A stretch of 64,000 nucleotides of DNA from Notamacropus eugenii. Its lineage: Eukaryota; Chordata; Mammalia; Diprotodontia; Macropodidae. Every line of letters starts with the position of its first letter. Position 1 is the stretch's first letter. The DNA is taken from contig NC_092879.1 in the NCBI RefSeq assembly GCF_028372415.1, positions 95,839,700 through 95,903,699 of the forward strand. Reading direction: 5' to 3'. This document shows positions 10,950 to 22,560 of the stretch, one piece after another. The notes under the pieces are model-generated. The model was given only the letters and a program-made list of their open reading frames with translations. It made no database searches and was not told the DNA's origin. Both the position numbers and the translations under genes were made by a program.

Positions 10950-12230
10950 AATAGTTATGTGATCCCATGATCAGAAAAATGCAAATTCACCAAAAAGCAG
11001 TGGTGGGAGTAATTGTATTGGAAAGGGGAATTTGGCAGAGAAAAAACTTGAAAAGGATCAAAAAATAACATTCTATAATGGCAAAAGGAAAAATAAGTTA
11101 TTGACAGGGAATGATTTCTAATTTTTAGGTACAGAAACACTTGGTGATAAAGATCACTACATTATTCATGGTGCAAAAAGAAAGAGACCTAACAGTAAGT
11201 GAACAGCACCCTCGTCTGAAGGTGACAAATCAACTCCTAGGAGCGATGCAGATAAGAACGGACTATTAAACTGGAATAAGTAGCTACATGGAGAGAATGG
11301 AATTGGAGGCATGTAGAATATTCACTCGAAGACCTCACAACAATTGTTCATATCCTCTGCCAGAAAAAAGCTCTATAAAAACTCAGGTTGACAGAAACGA
11401 ATCTATATTGTGTTTTCAGAGCACAATACAAGAAAAGCAAAAAATAACATCATAGCAGAAGTTATCAAAAGACACAGAAATGAAGCAGCCTACTCAACCA
11501 TGAAATCAGCACATATAAAAAGTATGTAAGGAAATGACAATAGCACATACTGAAAGGTATGGGGTACAGCCAAGCTCATTATGGAAAGTCAATAGAGTGA
11601 TCTGGAGTTGAATGACTGATGAGCCAGTTTAAGTGAAGGAGAGGAAATAAAAAATGTCAGCTGGGATGTAAAGCCATTAGAAAAGGAACAAAGCAACAGA
11701 CCAAGGGAAGGTGTAGGGGAAAGCCCAAAGTGTAACAGGTAACGAAACAACATTTTGATTTAAAAACCAGGAGTCATTTCTTAAAGAAGACCAATCAAAT
11801 AGTCAAATCATTCAGGAGAGGGGAGGGGGAAGATAATGCAAATTGGCAAAGGTAGTAATAGAAAATGAGAGGTCGTGACATATACCAAGGAAATAAAAAA
11901 TTAATAGGGAATCCTACCAAACTATTCTCTCCCCTGTCTGATAAATAATGGGCATATCATTATCTATACAAGTATAAATTACTCGAACAGACATAACAGG
12001 AAAATCATAATTCTTTAGGTCTATCTCAGAGGGAGAAATAAGATGTCAGGAAAGCACCGGGCTGCCAAAAAAGCCACCTTGTCCAGATAATCTCCCAGCA
12101 AACCTTCCAAACTTGCCAAAATCAGAGAAACCTTATGATTTTTCCTTTGAGTGTAGTGATGATATACATTATAGTACCCATGAGCACCTATGAAGTTATT
12201 CGAAAACCAGAGGGTAGTGGTCAACAATCC
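10950..12230. other. AT-rich sequence without a recognised gene
   Basis: A-rich on the plus strand, with scattered L1-like words but no clear alignment to ORF1 or ORF2. No open frame of note. Confidence 0.4.
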
Positions 12231-12234
12231 TACC

Positions 12235-12350
12235 TCTGACCCTGCCTCATGTCATTTGAGACAACTTAAGTCTCCTTCCTGTGCTTCAGTTTCCTTGGAT
12301 GGCCTCTGAGATCCCTTCTGCTCTAGAGCCATGGTCCTAGGTCAGGATGT
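12235..12350 (+). mobile_element. MIR SINE fragment
   Basis: 'gacaacttaagtctccttcc', 'tgcttcagtttcctt' and 'ggatggcctctgagatccct' correspond to the central and 3' MIR. The 5' head is missing. Confidence 0.65.
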
Positions 12351-13590
12351 GGATTTTCTAGAAGCTCATGAGGGTGGGAGCAACCTAGGAACAACTTCCC
12401 ATTTCATGGAACTCCCATCCCTTAAGTCCCCATGGTAACTGACAAATCCAATTCTTTTCCTGAAGCACTTCTAAGATATGCTTTACCCTGATTCTTCATA
12501 GCTCCTAATCAGGGCTATATCTCAGTTCTGCTCATTATGCACCTCTCTGTTGTTGTCTGAAAGACATTACATTGAAATCCATCATAGATTACAGTGTTCT
12601 GTGACTTACTACCAAACAAGTGGTCAAATATAGGTGTTAACAAAGTATGAGTATTCACAGGATGGAGGCAGAGAAGAGAGAAAATTGGAGGCCTCATTAA
12701 ATGAGCTCTATAGCTTCTCTAGGCTAATCTCTCCTCCTTTGGGTTAATTTGGGGCCAAACCCATTATCCATTTTCGTCATTAAAAAAATAAATAATGCCG
12801 TGGGATCCTGGGGCCCATAACTTTTTGGGTCAACTGCATGATAGTGAGGATATGGTCTACTGTAGAAAGTGGGGAAACCTCTCTTTTCCCTACACAGGCC
12901 CCCAACTGGCATACCCTTGCTGTGTGTGTATTTACTTGTTGTAAACATTTTGTAGATGAGGAAATGAGGCATATTGGTTGCTGGTTCCCCATGTTTTTTG
13001 TGTAGGGATTCCCAAGCTTGAGTACATATGCCTTTGGGGAGGGGGATAAGAAACTTGACAGGGGCTAATGGGAATATTTGGCTCTCTTTTGAAATATTCA
13101 ATAACTTTATAGAACTGAAATATTTTATGTAATGTATAAAGATTTTTTAAGGAAAAATTGATTTCTTATGTGTCAATTCATGGTAAACTTTAGAATGTAT
13201 TTCTATTCATATTGAATAGAAAAGGCTAGGGAACCCAATTCTAGTGGTTGCCATTTGTTTTTTAAAATAAGTTTTTAATGATACTTTCTGTTTATTAGAT
13301 TGTTATAGTCATTCTATGTATCCCTCTTCTCTCCTTCCCAGATAGCCACCCAATATGACAAATAGTATTTTATTAGAGTGGGGAAAAAATCAGAACTGAT
13401 CCATACATGGATAAAGTCTGAAAACATGAGCCATGTGTAACACCTGTGCACTTCCTACCTTCATGAAGTGGAGATTGGGGGTATCTTCTCATATTCTTTC
13501 ACTTGAGTCTTGTTTTATTTTTATAATTTTGTTACATTTAGTTTTGATTTTTTTGGTGTGTCATTCATTCCATTTATATTGCTGCAGTTA
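12351..13590. other. No gene recognised
   Basis: Mixed unique sequence. The 125-codon minus-strand open frame at 12,724-13,101 has no recognisable motif. From about 13,270 the text becomes L1 3'-UTR-like. Confidence 0.4.
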
Positions 13591-13592
13591 CT

Positions 13593-13623
13593 GTATGTAT
13601 ATATATGTATATACATACATACA

Positions 13624-13716
<93 letters not shown>
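13593..13716. repeat. TACA/TA microsatellite
   Basis: (TACA)n of about 10 units followed by a long, nearly perfect (TA)n with single CA interruptions. It produces repetitive Ile-Tyr-His open frames on both strands that are not genes. Confidence 0.98.
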
Positions 13717-13721
<5 letters not shown>

Positions 13722-14114
13722 CTGGCTTTATTTATATCATTCTGCATCAGTTCATATAACTCTTTCCACACTTTTCTATATTTGTCACAATATTTCTTAT
13801 AGCACAGTACTATTCTGTTACATTCATGTGCCAAAATTTGTTTAGCCATTCAACAGTGGATTTCTAATTCTTAGTGATCACAGGAAGTGCTGCTATAAAT
13901 ATTTGGAGTGTATGGGTACTTCCCCCCGCCCCCATTCCAAAGACTCCCTTGGAGTAGAAGCATTATTGCTTCTTGTATTTTATTTTTATAAAATAGAAAT
14001 TTTGTTGATTTTTGAGGATTTATTTTGAAGCCTGTGACTCTGCTAAAGCTGTTGTCTCACTTAGTATCTTTGCTAATTCCCTAGAATTTCCCAAGTAAAA
14101 CATTATATTATCAA

Positions 14115-14360
14115 CAAACAGTTCAATCATTTCAGTCATGTCCAATTATTTGGGACCCCATTTGGGATTTTCTTGGAGTGGTTTGCCAATTTCCTTTTCC
14201 AGCTCATTTTATAGATGAGGAGCTGAGACATACAGGGGTAAGTGACTTGCCCAGGGTCACACAACCATTAAGTGTCTGAGACCAGATTTGAACTTGGGAA
14301 GCTGAGTTTCCCTGACTTCAGGCTGAGCACTCTGTCCACTGCAGTGTCACTTAACAGCCC
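14115..14360 (-). mobile_element. Marsupial tRNA-type SINE, nested in L1
   Basis: Reverse copy: 'tcatgtccaattatttggga', 'tcttggagtggtttgccaat', 'gtgacttgcccagggtcaca' and 'gactgcagtg'-type head text. It inserted into the older L1, whose sequence continues on both sides. Confidence 0.85.
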
Positions 14361-14769
14361 TCTTCTTTATCTTTATTCCCATAATTCCTTTCTCTTGTCT
14401 TACTGCTATTGCTGGCATTTCCAGAACAATATCAAATAATAGTGTGGAGAGTGGGCATCCTTTCTTCACTCCTCTATTTATTAGAAAAGGTTCTGGTGTG
14501 TTCCCATTGCATATGATATTTGCTTTTGGTTTTAGATAGACGTTTTTTATGATATTAAAAAAGTCCCTTTCTGCCTATACTTTGTAGAGTTTTTAGGATA
14601 AAAGAGTGTTGTGTTTTGTCAAAGGTTTTTTATGTATGTATTAAGATGATCATATGGTTTTGGATGCTTTGTTTGATTTAGGTATTAAGATTATATTTGT
14701 CTTATAAAAGGATTCTGGTAGGGTATTTTCTTTCTCAGTTCTTGAGAATAACTTGTGAAGTATGGGTAG

Positions 14770-14920
14770 TAACTATTTGTGTGTGTGCGTGTGTGTGTGC
14801 ATGGCAGTTGGGGTTAAATTACTTGCCTAGGGTCACACAGCTAGTAGGTATCATGTGTCTGAGGTCCTCCTGAGTCCAGCGCCGATGTGCTCTCCATCAA
14901 GTCACCTAACTGTCTCGGGT
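14770..14920 (-). mobile_element. Marsupial SINE fragment with GT repeat, nested in L1
   Basis: 'aaattacttgcctagggtca', 'cacagctagtaggtatcatg' and 'gtgtctgaggtcctcc' are the reversed SINE body; a short GT run sits at its left edge. L1 text resumes as 'tagtaaccgttttaaagtgt'. Confidence 0.8.
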
Positions 14921-15545
14921 AGTAACCGTTTTAAAGTGTTCGAATTCTCTGGTGAATCAAGGAGGCCCAAGAACGTTTTCTTCAGTAGATCTTGTACATC
15001 TCGTTTTGTTTCTTTTCTAAAACTGGCTTAAGATCTTTATGTGGACTTCTGAAAGTTGGGATAGATTTCTAAAGATTTTCTCCATATTTTTGCATGTTCT
15101 TGTTAGCATTTAAGTGCAAAACGTTCTGATTATTTTTATTTTGTTTAATTTGGTGAGATTTCACCTTCCTAATTTACTATTTTATTGATTTAATTTTCTT
15201 TTTTTATCAGACCAGGCTCATCCATTTTATTAGCCTTTTCAAAGAACCAGCTTTTAGTTTTATCTTTTCTATTTTTTTTGTTTCAAATTCAAATTTTTCC
15301 TCTAATTTTTAATATTCCTTCTTTTGTTCTTATGTTAGGTTTAGTTGTTGGTATTCTGATTTTTAAAAATACATATTAAGTTAGTGAATCCTCCCTTTTT
15401 ATATTTGTTAATGTATGTTTGTAAAGATATGATTGTCCTGCGGAGGACCACGTTAGCTGCATCCCAGAAATTTGGATATGTTGCTTCATTATCAGAATTT
15501 TTGTTTTTCTATTCTAATCCCCAAATTCTTTCTGTTGATTTTTGC

Positions 15546-17600
15546 CTAACTGAATTGAAGTGGCAGAGGGCGGATACTCCTGGTGTGATTGATTGTCCCA
15601 CTCCAATTTTTCATAATTGAAGGTTTCAGGAATAATTGGTAATAAGCACTAAGAATTCGAGGTAAGTACATCTCTTGATCTTTGTCGCAGGTCTTTGCTT
15701 TATGTGCTTGCCAAAAAGTTGAGGGTGCAGCGAAGGTCATCACAATTCTGTCTGATCCTGTTTGTGGTGAAACAACATCCTGACCAAGGGGGCCCAGAGC
15801 TATAGCATAGCTATGGCCAACCCCATACCAGTATGATGAGTAGTAATATCACACAGACAATTGCTATTTGTAATCCCAGGAGTAACTACACAATGCAACT
15901 GAAGCTTGTGGAGTGATTTTACTTGATAAGTCATTGGACCACTTAGTCTTGTTAGTATACATGATAGCATAGTTGTCATACTACACAGCAAGGGTTTATT
16001 GTAAGGTATACGCTTCTGTGGTGGCATGTGGGACCAGTAGCCTTCCAGTTGTCAAGTCTGCTCTAGTTATTAACTTTTCTCCCTCTCCCATTGGTGTTGG
16101 CTGTTCAGTCCCATCACTGGCAGTGGTTTCTGCTTCTAGCCACCTTCCACATTTTTAAGAAATATTGAAAGTTTAGTTGGTACCTTGTATAATTTATACC
16201 ATGTACTACATTCTTATTAAATTCTCCTATGTAATAGAGAGATCTAAGGGAAATTAAGTGCCAAAATATCCATTTGGTTAATCTAATTCAGTAGCAGATG
16301 GAAAAATGTCATCTCTTCTCTAAAAATACAATTATTTATCATTAATTAGTGGCCAATTGCCCTTTTGTTTTCATTAACATTGATGTGGCATGGTGTGTGT
16401 GTGCGTACGTGCATGAGTGTGTGTGTGTGTGTGTGTGTGCGTATTTATACCATGGTTCTGCTTCACTTGGTTGATATCTAGGCTTGTCCCATAATTCTCT
16501 TAATTTCTAATTTGTGATGTCATATTTGTAACAGGATTCCACATACCACATTGGTTGTTCAGTCTTCCCAAATACATGGATTTCTCCTTGCGTTCCCATT
16601 GTTTGTTACCACTGAGTATTTCTATGAACAACTAGTCAAAAATGTGACCATTCCGTCTGTGACCACCCTTCTTGGGCTATGCGTCTAGAAGCCTGATTGC
16701 TAGGTGGTGGATGGGTTTGTAAAGACTAGTAGATATTCAGACCTGAAACTAACGTTTTATTAGTAAAACTCTAGGACAATTCATGGTTTCACCAAGTAAC
16801 AATTGCATACCTCTTTCCTACAGTTCCTCCTGTCAGCGTAGTTTATCTCTCATCAATATTGTGATAAGTGGAGAAATTTGGTTTAAGTTGGTTTGTTCAC
16901 ACAATAATTGAGAATACTCTTTTCATATGATTCCCAATAGGTTGCAGTTGTTTCTTGTGAAACCTGTGTTTGGGTAGCTTTGGATCACTTACTTGTAGAT
17001 GAGGGCTTCTTGGTCTTTTCCACAGATGCATCTTGGGTATCAGACCATGACCCTGAACCTGATGCAGAAGCCACTTTCCATTCCATAAGTGATCCTCTTC
17101 TAGTAGTACTTAGGTATTTAAGCTTGCCATGGATTTACTGCTTCTAAATAAAAAAAATCTATTCTTTCCCTATGATCAGTTAATAAACCTTGTGTGAGGA
17201 GACTCTTTCCCATGTTCCCCTGTCAGAAAGTTGAATCCTTATATATACCTACTGTAACTGCAAGATTATCACTTGCTCTGTTATATCACACTGTAGTTTA
17301 TTGGAGAATGAGGAAGAACTGTCTAATCTAAATGAAGGTTAGAATTCAAGTATTCCTATAGATCACATAATTCATTCCTCCCTTTAAAAATAGATAGTAT
17401 ATTATGACAAAGATCAGAACATGGCACTCAGGAATCTGAGATGACACTGAAAGGGCAAAATAATTATATATAACCTGGTGTCTCATACAACAAGGAATTA
17501 CATGCACCAAGTCGAGGTCTTGCTGTGTCTCAGTAAAGCGTGCTTTGGACCTAGATTTAATTCTCAAATATATACTGGCAAGTTAAACTAGCTGTGCTAT
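15546..17600. other. Unassigned stretch, no intact gene
   Basis: Contains a GT microsatellite (16,390-16,443). Short minus-strand frames around 15,640-16,030 do not match any domain I recognise. Parts could derive from an old retroviral fossil, but I cannot name a family and do not claim one. Confidence 0.35.
16390..16443. repeat. GT microsatellite
   Basis: Imperfect (GT)n with GC/GA/CGTACG interruptions, the longest pure run being at 16,418-16,439. Confidence 0.9.
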
Positions 17601-17619
17601 ACAACTAGTCATCATTTTT

Positions 17620-19440
17620 TTCTTTTTTATAAATTCAATTTATTTTATTTTCAGCCATAAGTCCTCCCCGCCCTTTTACCTCCCCTTCTCCTTGTCCTCA
17701 TTGAGAAAGTGAGAAAAAGAAAACCTGTTATTAACATGTAGAGTCAAGTAAAACAAACTTCCACATTTAGCCATGTCCAAATATGCCTCAATCTGTGCTT
17801 TGAGTCCATCAATTTTCAATCTAGAGGTGTCTAGTTCTTGAGTCATGAGTTCTCGGACTGAAGTTGGTTCCCTTTTGTTGATCAGAGTTTGTCTTTATAA
17901 TGTTTTTGCTATTGTACAAATTATTCCTCTACTTCTCATTTCACTGTATCAGTTGCTACAAATCTTCCCAGGTTTCTCTGAAACATTTTATCACTTCTCA
18001 TGGAACAACAGTATCCCATCACTTTCTTGTACCATAACTTGATCTATGGATAGGCACTCCATCCATTTTAAGTTCTTTGCCACCACAAAAACTGTTGTAA
18101 ACATTCTTTATCCTTACGGGCCCTCTTCCTTGATATTTTGTGTGTTTTATAGTATTTAGAGTAGCAATTCCCTTCCTATTATTGCCTCTTGGATTTTTCA
18201 GTTGTTATATACAAATGCTATTGATTTCTGTGGTTTTTATAGCCTGCTTCTTTGCAGAAGTAAGTCATCTTAATTAGTTTCTTTGCCGATACCCTAGGAT
18301 TTTCTAGGTAAATTGTCATGTCATCATCAGTAAATGGGAGTTGTTTAATTTCCTCTTTATTTTTATGCTTTTAATTTCTCCCTTTTGTCATTGCTACTGC
18401 TAGCATTTACAGAAATATACCAAATAGTAGTGGCCAGAGTGGGGGCATCCTTGCTTTACTCCTAGATTTATTGGGAAATAGTCTAATGTATTCCTATTAT
18501 GGATGATGCTTACTTTTGGTTTGAAATAGATACCATTTAATTAAAAAGCTCCCCCTGTGCCTCTACCTTCTTTTTTTAAGCATAAATGACTGCTATACTT
18601 TGTCAAAGGCTTTTAGTGCATCTACTGAGATAATTATGTGGTTTTAGGACATTTTTGCTTGATTACGTTGCTTGTTTTTCCTAATGTTGAACTACCCTTG
18701 CATCCCTGGTATAAATCTAATTTGCTCATCACGAATGATTTCCTCTATCCTGCTATATATAGGATTTTATTTAAATTTTTGAATCAATATTTATGAAGGA
18801 TATTGAGTTGTAGGGTTTTTTTTTTATTCTTCTCTGGTATGAGGGGACAATGACAATACTGGACCAGAATTTTGTAAACCAAAGCAAAGTTTATTGAGTT
18901 TGTTATTGAGGGTGGTAGAGTCATGAAGTTTAGGGAAGGAACAATGTTTTTTGGGGGTCAGAGAGGAGTATGGATTTGTCAAGGTCTGTTACGGGGGCTT
19001 TGGGCTGATCTGGGGCAATACCCTTTTAACCAGTTTCAGGATTAGGGGTTTCCGCATAAAAGGATGGTGTTTCTCAGAACAGATTGGACAACAGGATACC
19101 ATGGCATGTCCTATTTTTAAGTTGCAATTCAAGCACTAATGGGAGAGTACAGAATCTATATGTGAACCAAGTTGAGTGACCCTCAAAATGAAGTCACTCT
19201 GGATGCTCTCCGGTTAAGGTATTAGGACAAGAATTGTGTCTGGGAGAGTGCTTTCTTTCTCAGTTTTGGACAATAATATGTGTAGTATTGTTTTTAATTT
19301 TGCTTTAAAAGTTTGATAGAATTGTCCTATGAAGCCATGAGGGCCAGGAGTTTTTTTTTTTTTCATACTTCCTTGATAGCTAGTTCTATTTGTATTTCTA
19401 TGATCAGATATTTTGTAGTTAAACAACTTTGGCCTTCACT
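17620..19440 (-). mobile_element. L1 LINE fragment (3' UTR to ORF2, reverse), interrupted
   Basis: Starts with L1 3' text ('accataacttgatctatgga', 'aagttctttgccaccacaaa'), then reverse ORF2 ('aataccctagga'-type text, 'agtagtggccagagtggggg', 'tttgtcaaaggcttttagtg', 'ttgaactacccttgcatccc'). An insert of about 400 bp splits it at roughly 18,845-19,240, after which ORF2 resumes; the minus strand there reads KTPGPHGFIGQFYQTF, a diverged L1 ORF2 motif. Confidence 0.8.
18845..19240 (-). mobile_element. Possible solo LTR inserted in L1
   Basis: About 400 bp of non-L1 sequence between two L1 halves. On the minus strand it carries an AATAAA-like signal (CTCAATAAACTTTGC). 'TCTGG' occurs at both junctions and could be a target-site duplication. 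The family is unknown and canonical ends are not clear; it is a fossil without coding content. Confidence 0.35.
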
Positions 19441-19454
19441 TAACCTCTGTTTGC

Positions 19455-19675
19455 CTAGGAGGTAGCATGGTGGCTCAATGGATAGAGCCTTGGACCTAGA
19501 GTCAGGAAGACCTGAGTTCAAATCTGGCCTTAGACACTATAGCTGTGTGATCCTGGGCAAGTCACTTAGCCTCTCTTTGCCTTAATCCCTTGAAGAAGAA
19601 AATGTCAAGCTATCTTTGCTAAGAAAATGTCATCTGGGATCACAAAGATTTGGACACAACTGAACAGCCACAAAA
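19455..19675 (+). mobile_element. Marsupial tRNA-type SINE, near full length
   Basis: 'gtggctcaatggatagagcc', 'acctgagttcaaatctggcc', 'gtgtgatcctgggcaagtca' and a 3' part ending 'cacaactgaacagcc'. The tRNA-like head has recognisable A- and B-box text. Confidence 0.9.
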
Positions 19676-19814
19676 CATTCAGGCTTTCCCACCTTCTTCT
19701 GGAAGGTTTCTTCCTTGTTTTTCTTGCTCCTCTTGGATTCTGTGGGCTCTTATAGTCCTTCTAAACAAGACATTCTTTTCTCCGAGGTTTTCTCTCTTCT
19801 CTTGTTATGAATAC

Positions 19815-19978
19815 TATCTCCATTTTACAGATGAGGGATTGTGGCAAACAGAGGTTAAGCAACTCACTTAAGGTCACACAACTAATAAATGCCTGAGACA
19901 GGATTTGAACTCAGGTCTTTCTAATTCCAGGCCCAACATTCTATTCACTGTGGTACCATCTAGTTACTTAAGAAAAAG
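19815..19978 (-). mobile_element. Marsupial SINE fragment
   Basis: Reverse copy: 'tccattttacagatgaggga', 'ttaaggtcacacaactaata' and 'aggatttgaactcaggtctt'. The 3' quarter of the SINE is lacking. Confidence 0.85.
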
Positions 19979-19979
19979 T

Positions 19980-22075
19980 CTAGTCTATGTGAAGGGAAGG
20001 CTCTTTATGCTTGGCTGAGGGTGTCTCTAGACCTGAGAGTCACCACACCCTGTCCTGAGGACCAAATATATTTGCATTTGGAATTGAGTATCTTATCCCT
20101 GGGAATCCTTTCTTTGCTCTGGTTATGTAAACCTTTTGTTGGCAATGTTGAATGATTTAAAAGTGACTCATTTTTTTCCATTATTGGAGCAAAGCCTTCA
20201 AGGGTTGCCCTGAGGCAATCCTAGCCCACTACACCTGGAATGCATCTACTTACATTACTGGAGAAAAATTTGGGGGTATGTTGCTGAACCCCCAGTCCTT
20301 AGAGAGAGGAGGCCTGGCTTTTCCTTTAAGAAATGCTGTTTGGTACCAACAGTAAATCATATTGTGTCACAGTCTATGATACCTCCAAGTGGCTCTTGAG
20401 CCTGAGTTTCTATGGTTCTCTTGCCTTGAGCTATGAGAACACAGCCTTCATTTTAGGAATTGCCTGTTTTATAAACGAATCCAGTCAATCTTGTCCCTCA
20501 GTATGGGCCTTTGGGATCATTACGTGTCTCAGATGCAGTAGTGCTGGTTTGTATCTTTCTGTTGATTTCTTTTGGAGTATATATTCTGTTTATATATGAC
20601 ATTGTAATCGTAAGGTCAGTTTTTCACTTCAGGTGGTAGCATCAGCAGCTGTCTTTCACCTTACCCATGCCTAGCTCTTTAAAACATGGCGTTGTGGTGT
20701 TGCTCCTGGTCTCCACTGGCAGAAAAGCTGGCCCTCCTTCCCAATATCTTTCTTGGGTTTCTAATTTAATCTCCCCCATGTCCCCACCCCCATCTCCACA
20801 TACCAGTCAAAATCTTCCAGGACAACCCCATCCCCTTGGCACTTGAGTAACCATCATGGACAGGAACTCTTCTGAAAAGAGCTGACCTATGGACTGCCTG
20901 TATTCCCTTCTTAGCTGTGCTGGGATCTTTTAATTCATAGTCATTATACATTCTTTCACTGGTCTCTTGTGTTCTGGAGACAGTGAGGGGGTTTTGCAAA
21001 ACAAAGAGCCTGTTCTCCCCTCTATCTAGGTGGTTCAGTAGAATGAATGTGGAAATTACTCACTCTTACTTTCCCCATCTCTGTCCTTTTTTTTTTTTTT
21101 TTAGCACAGTTTATAACAGATAAAACAATTCCAACTTTTGGTCAGGTGATACTTCTTTTTAAAGCATTTACAATATGGACCACACAAGAATTTTTTTTTA
21201 AAATATTAACCAACTGAGACACAGATAATATTTATGTTGCTGACTTCACAAGCTCTTGGCCTAATTGTCTCCACAGTGTTACTAAGAATTAAAGGACCCT
21301 AACATTGTTGTTGGTCTAGAGTCCTATGCCTAATAGCTTAATTTTGGACAACCTCGGCTGTTCTCCTGTCCATAATCTATAATAGAATAGATCTGGTATT
21401 AAGCTTACAAACCTTTTGACTATAGGAAATTGCCACCAAGAGTAGGGACATTGCAGGGATACAATATCTCCCCAACTTCATGTCAATTCCAGGCAGGATT
21501 AGATTATCCACTTGCATTCAGTCAGGCTTAAAGTCTGTCAGGTGTCAGTGGGGAAATTGAGTCAGGAGAATCCCACTTCAGCCCAGGCTGAACAGCCACT
21601 CTCCCACCCTTCCCTTGAGATCACCTATGCAGTTCATATCAGCATCTCATCAGCTTACTGGCCTCATGGATTGGAGGCTCAGACCGCCTTTCTTGCTATC
21701 TATACCTGGAGTTAGACTCAGAAGAACAGTCACTTAATAGTCCCATAGCATCTAAGAATGGCAAGTTCCAATAACCAGGTCTCACATACGATTATAGTTT
21801 CACTTTGGCTAAGGAACATCTTTTGAGGCAGGTCTTAAGTGACTTACATGCCTTTCTATACATGTTCTAGTTCCTGATTAAATGGCAGTCATAAAATCAA
21901 ATTTACCATTAAAACCTTGACGTTTCCATCAGTGCCAAATTTTACCCGAGGTTACCTTCCTCTAGGAAATTGAGACTGAAATTCTTTTCTCCAAACTAAA
22001 GAGGTCATTGATTTACTCTCAGTAATTAATTCAGTCTATTGCTTTAATACTAATTGCTTTTACCTCACTTTGTAA
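19980..22075. other. No gene recognised
   Basis: Largely unique sequence. A T18 run lies near 21,088-21,105. Short open frames (for example 20,333-20,599 on plus) show no domain. The 21,100-22,000 part could be an old LTR-type repeat but was not placed. Confidence 0.4.
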
Positions 22076-22079
22076 CATG

Positions 22080-22560
22080 TCCAATTTTTCTCCCCATCAC
22101 TCCCCTCCCCCCACTTCCTAATACCTTGCATTCTGGTTGCTCCTTCCCTCAATGTTCCCTCCCCTCTAACACACCCCACCCCTCTCCTATCCCCATCTTC
22201 TAACTTTTCTTGCAGGGCAAGATAAATTTCCATACCCCTATCCCTGTAGTTCTTATTTCCCGATTATATGCAGTAAAAATTCTCAACATTCGTTTCTAAT
22301 ACTGTGAATTCCAACTTCTCTCCCTCCCCCCCTCCCTCCCCAGCCCCACTGAGAAGGGAAGCAATTCAATAAGACTAAATATGTGCTGTTTTGCAAAAGA
22401 CTTCCATAGTAATCATCTTGTGTAATACTAATTATGTTGCCCTCTGACCTACCGTATCCCCCCTTTATTTTCCCCCCTACAATTGACCTTGTCCCTTCTC
22501 GAAAATGTTTATTTCTAGTGACTCCCTTCTCCCATTTGTCCTTTTTCTTCTGAGGGTACA
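22080..22560 (-). mobile_element. L1 5'/intermediate region fragment (reverse, tentative)
   Basis: C-rich text with 'ttctccccatcactcccctc', 'ttgcatttctggtt'-like words, 'aaaagacttccatagtaatc' and 'acaattgaccttgtccctt', resembling the sequence upstream of ORF1 in marsupial L1 copies. Based on recall only. Confidence 0.4.

Larger units (their letters stand above)
13725..15545 (-). mobile_element. L1 LINE fragment (3' UTR through ORF2, reverse) with nested SINEs
   Basis: Begins with the marsupial L1-type 3' region ('atagcacagtactattctgt', 'ttgtttagccattcaacag'), then the reverse complement of ORF2 through 'ggcatcctttcttcactcct', 'ttgagaataacttgtgaagt', 'tattagccttttcaaagaac' and 'gctgcatcccagaaatttgg'. 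Two SINEs interrupt it (14,115-14,360 and 14,770-14,920), and the L1 text resumes after each. Confidence 0.8.

Noticed and set aside
13433-13849. Ile-Tyr-His-rich open frames on both strands
   Set aside because: Translation of the TACA/TA microsatellite.
19214-19426. Minus-strand 70-codon frame with TPGPHGFIGQFYQTF
   Set aside because: It is a piece of L1 ORF2, not a host gene.
19455-19530. tRNA gene
   Set aside because: tRNA-like A and B boxes belong to the SINE head; the body and tail of a SINE follow, and the fold is not that of a full tRNA.
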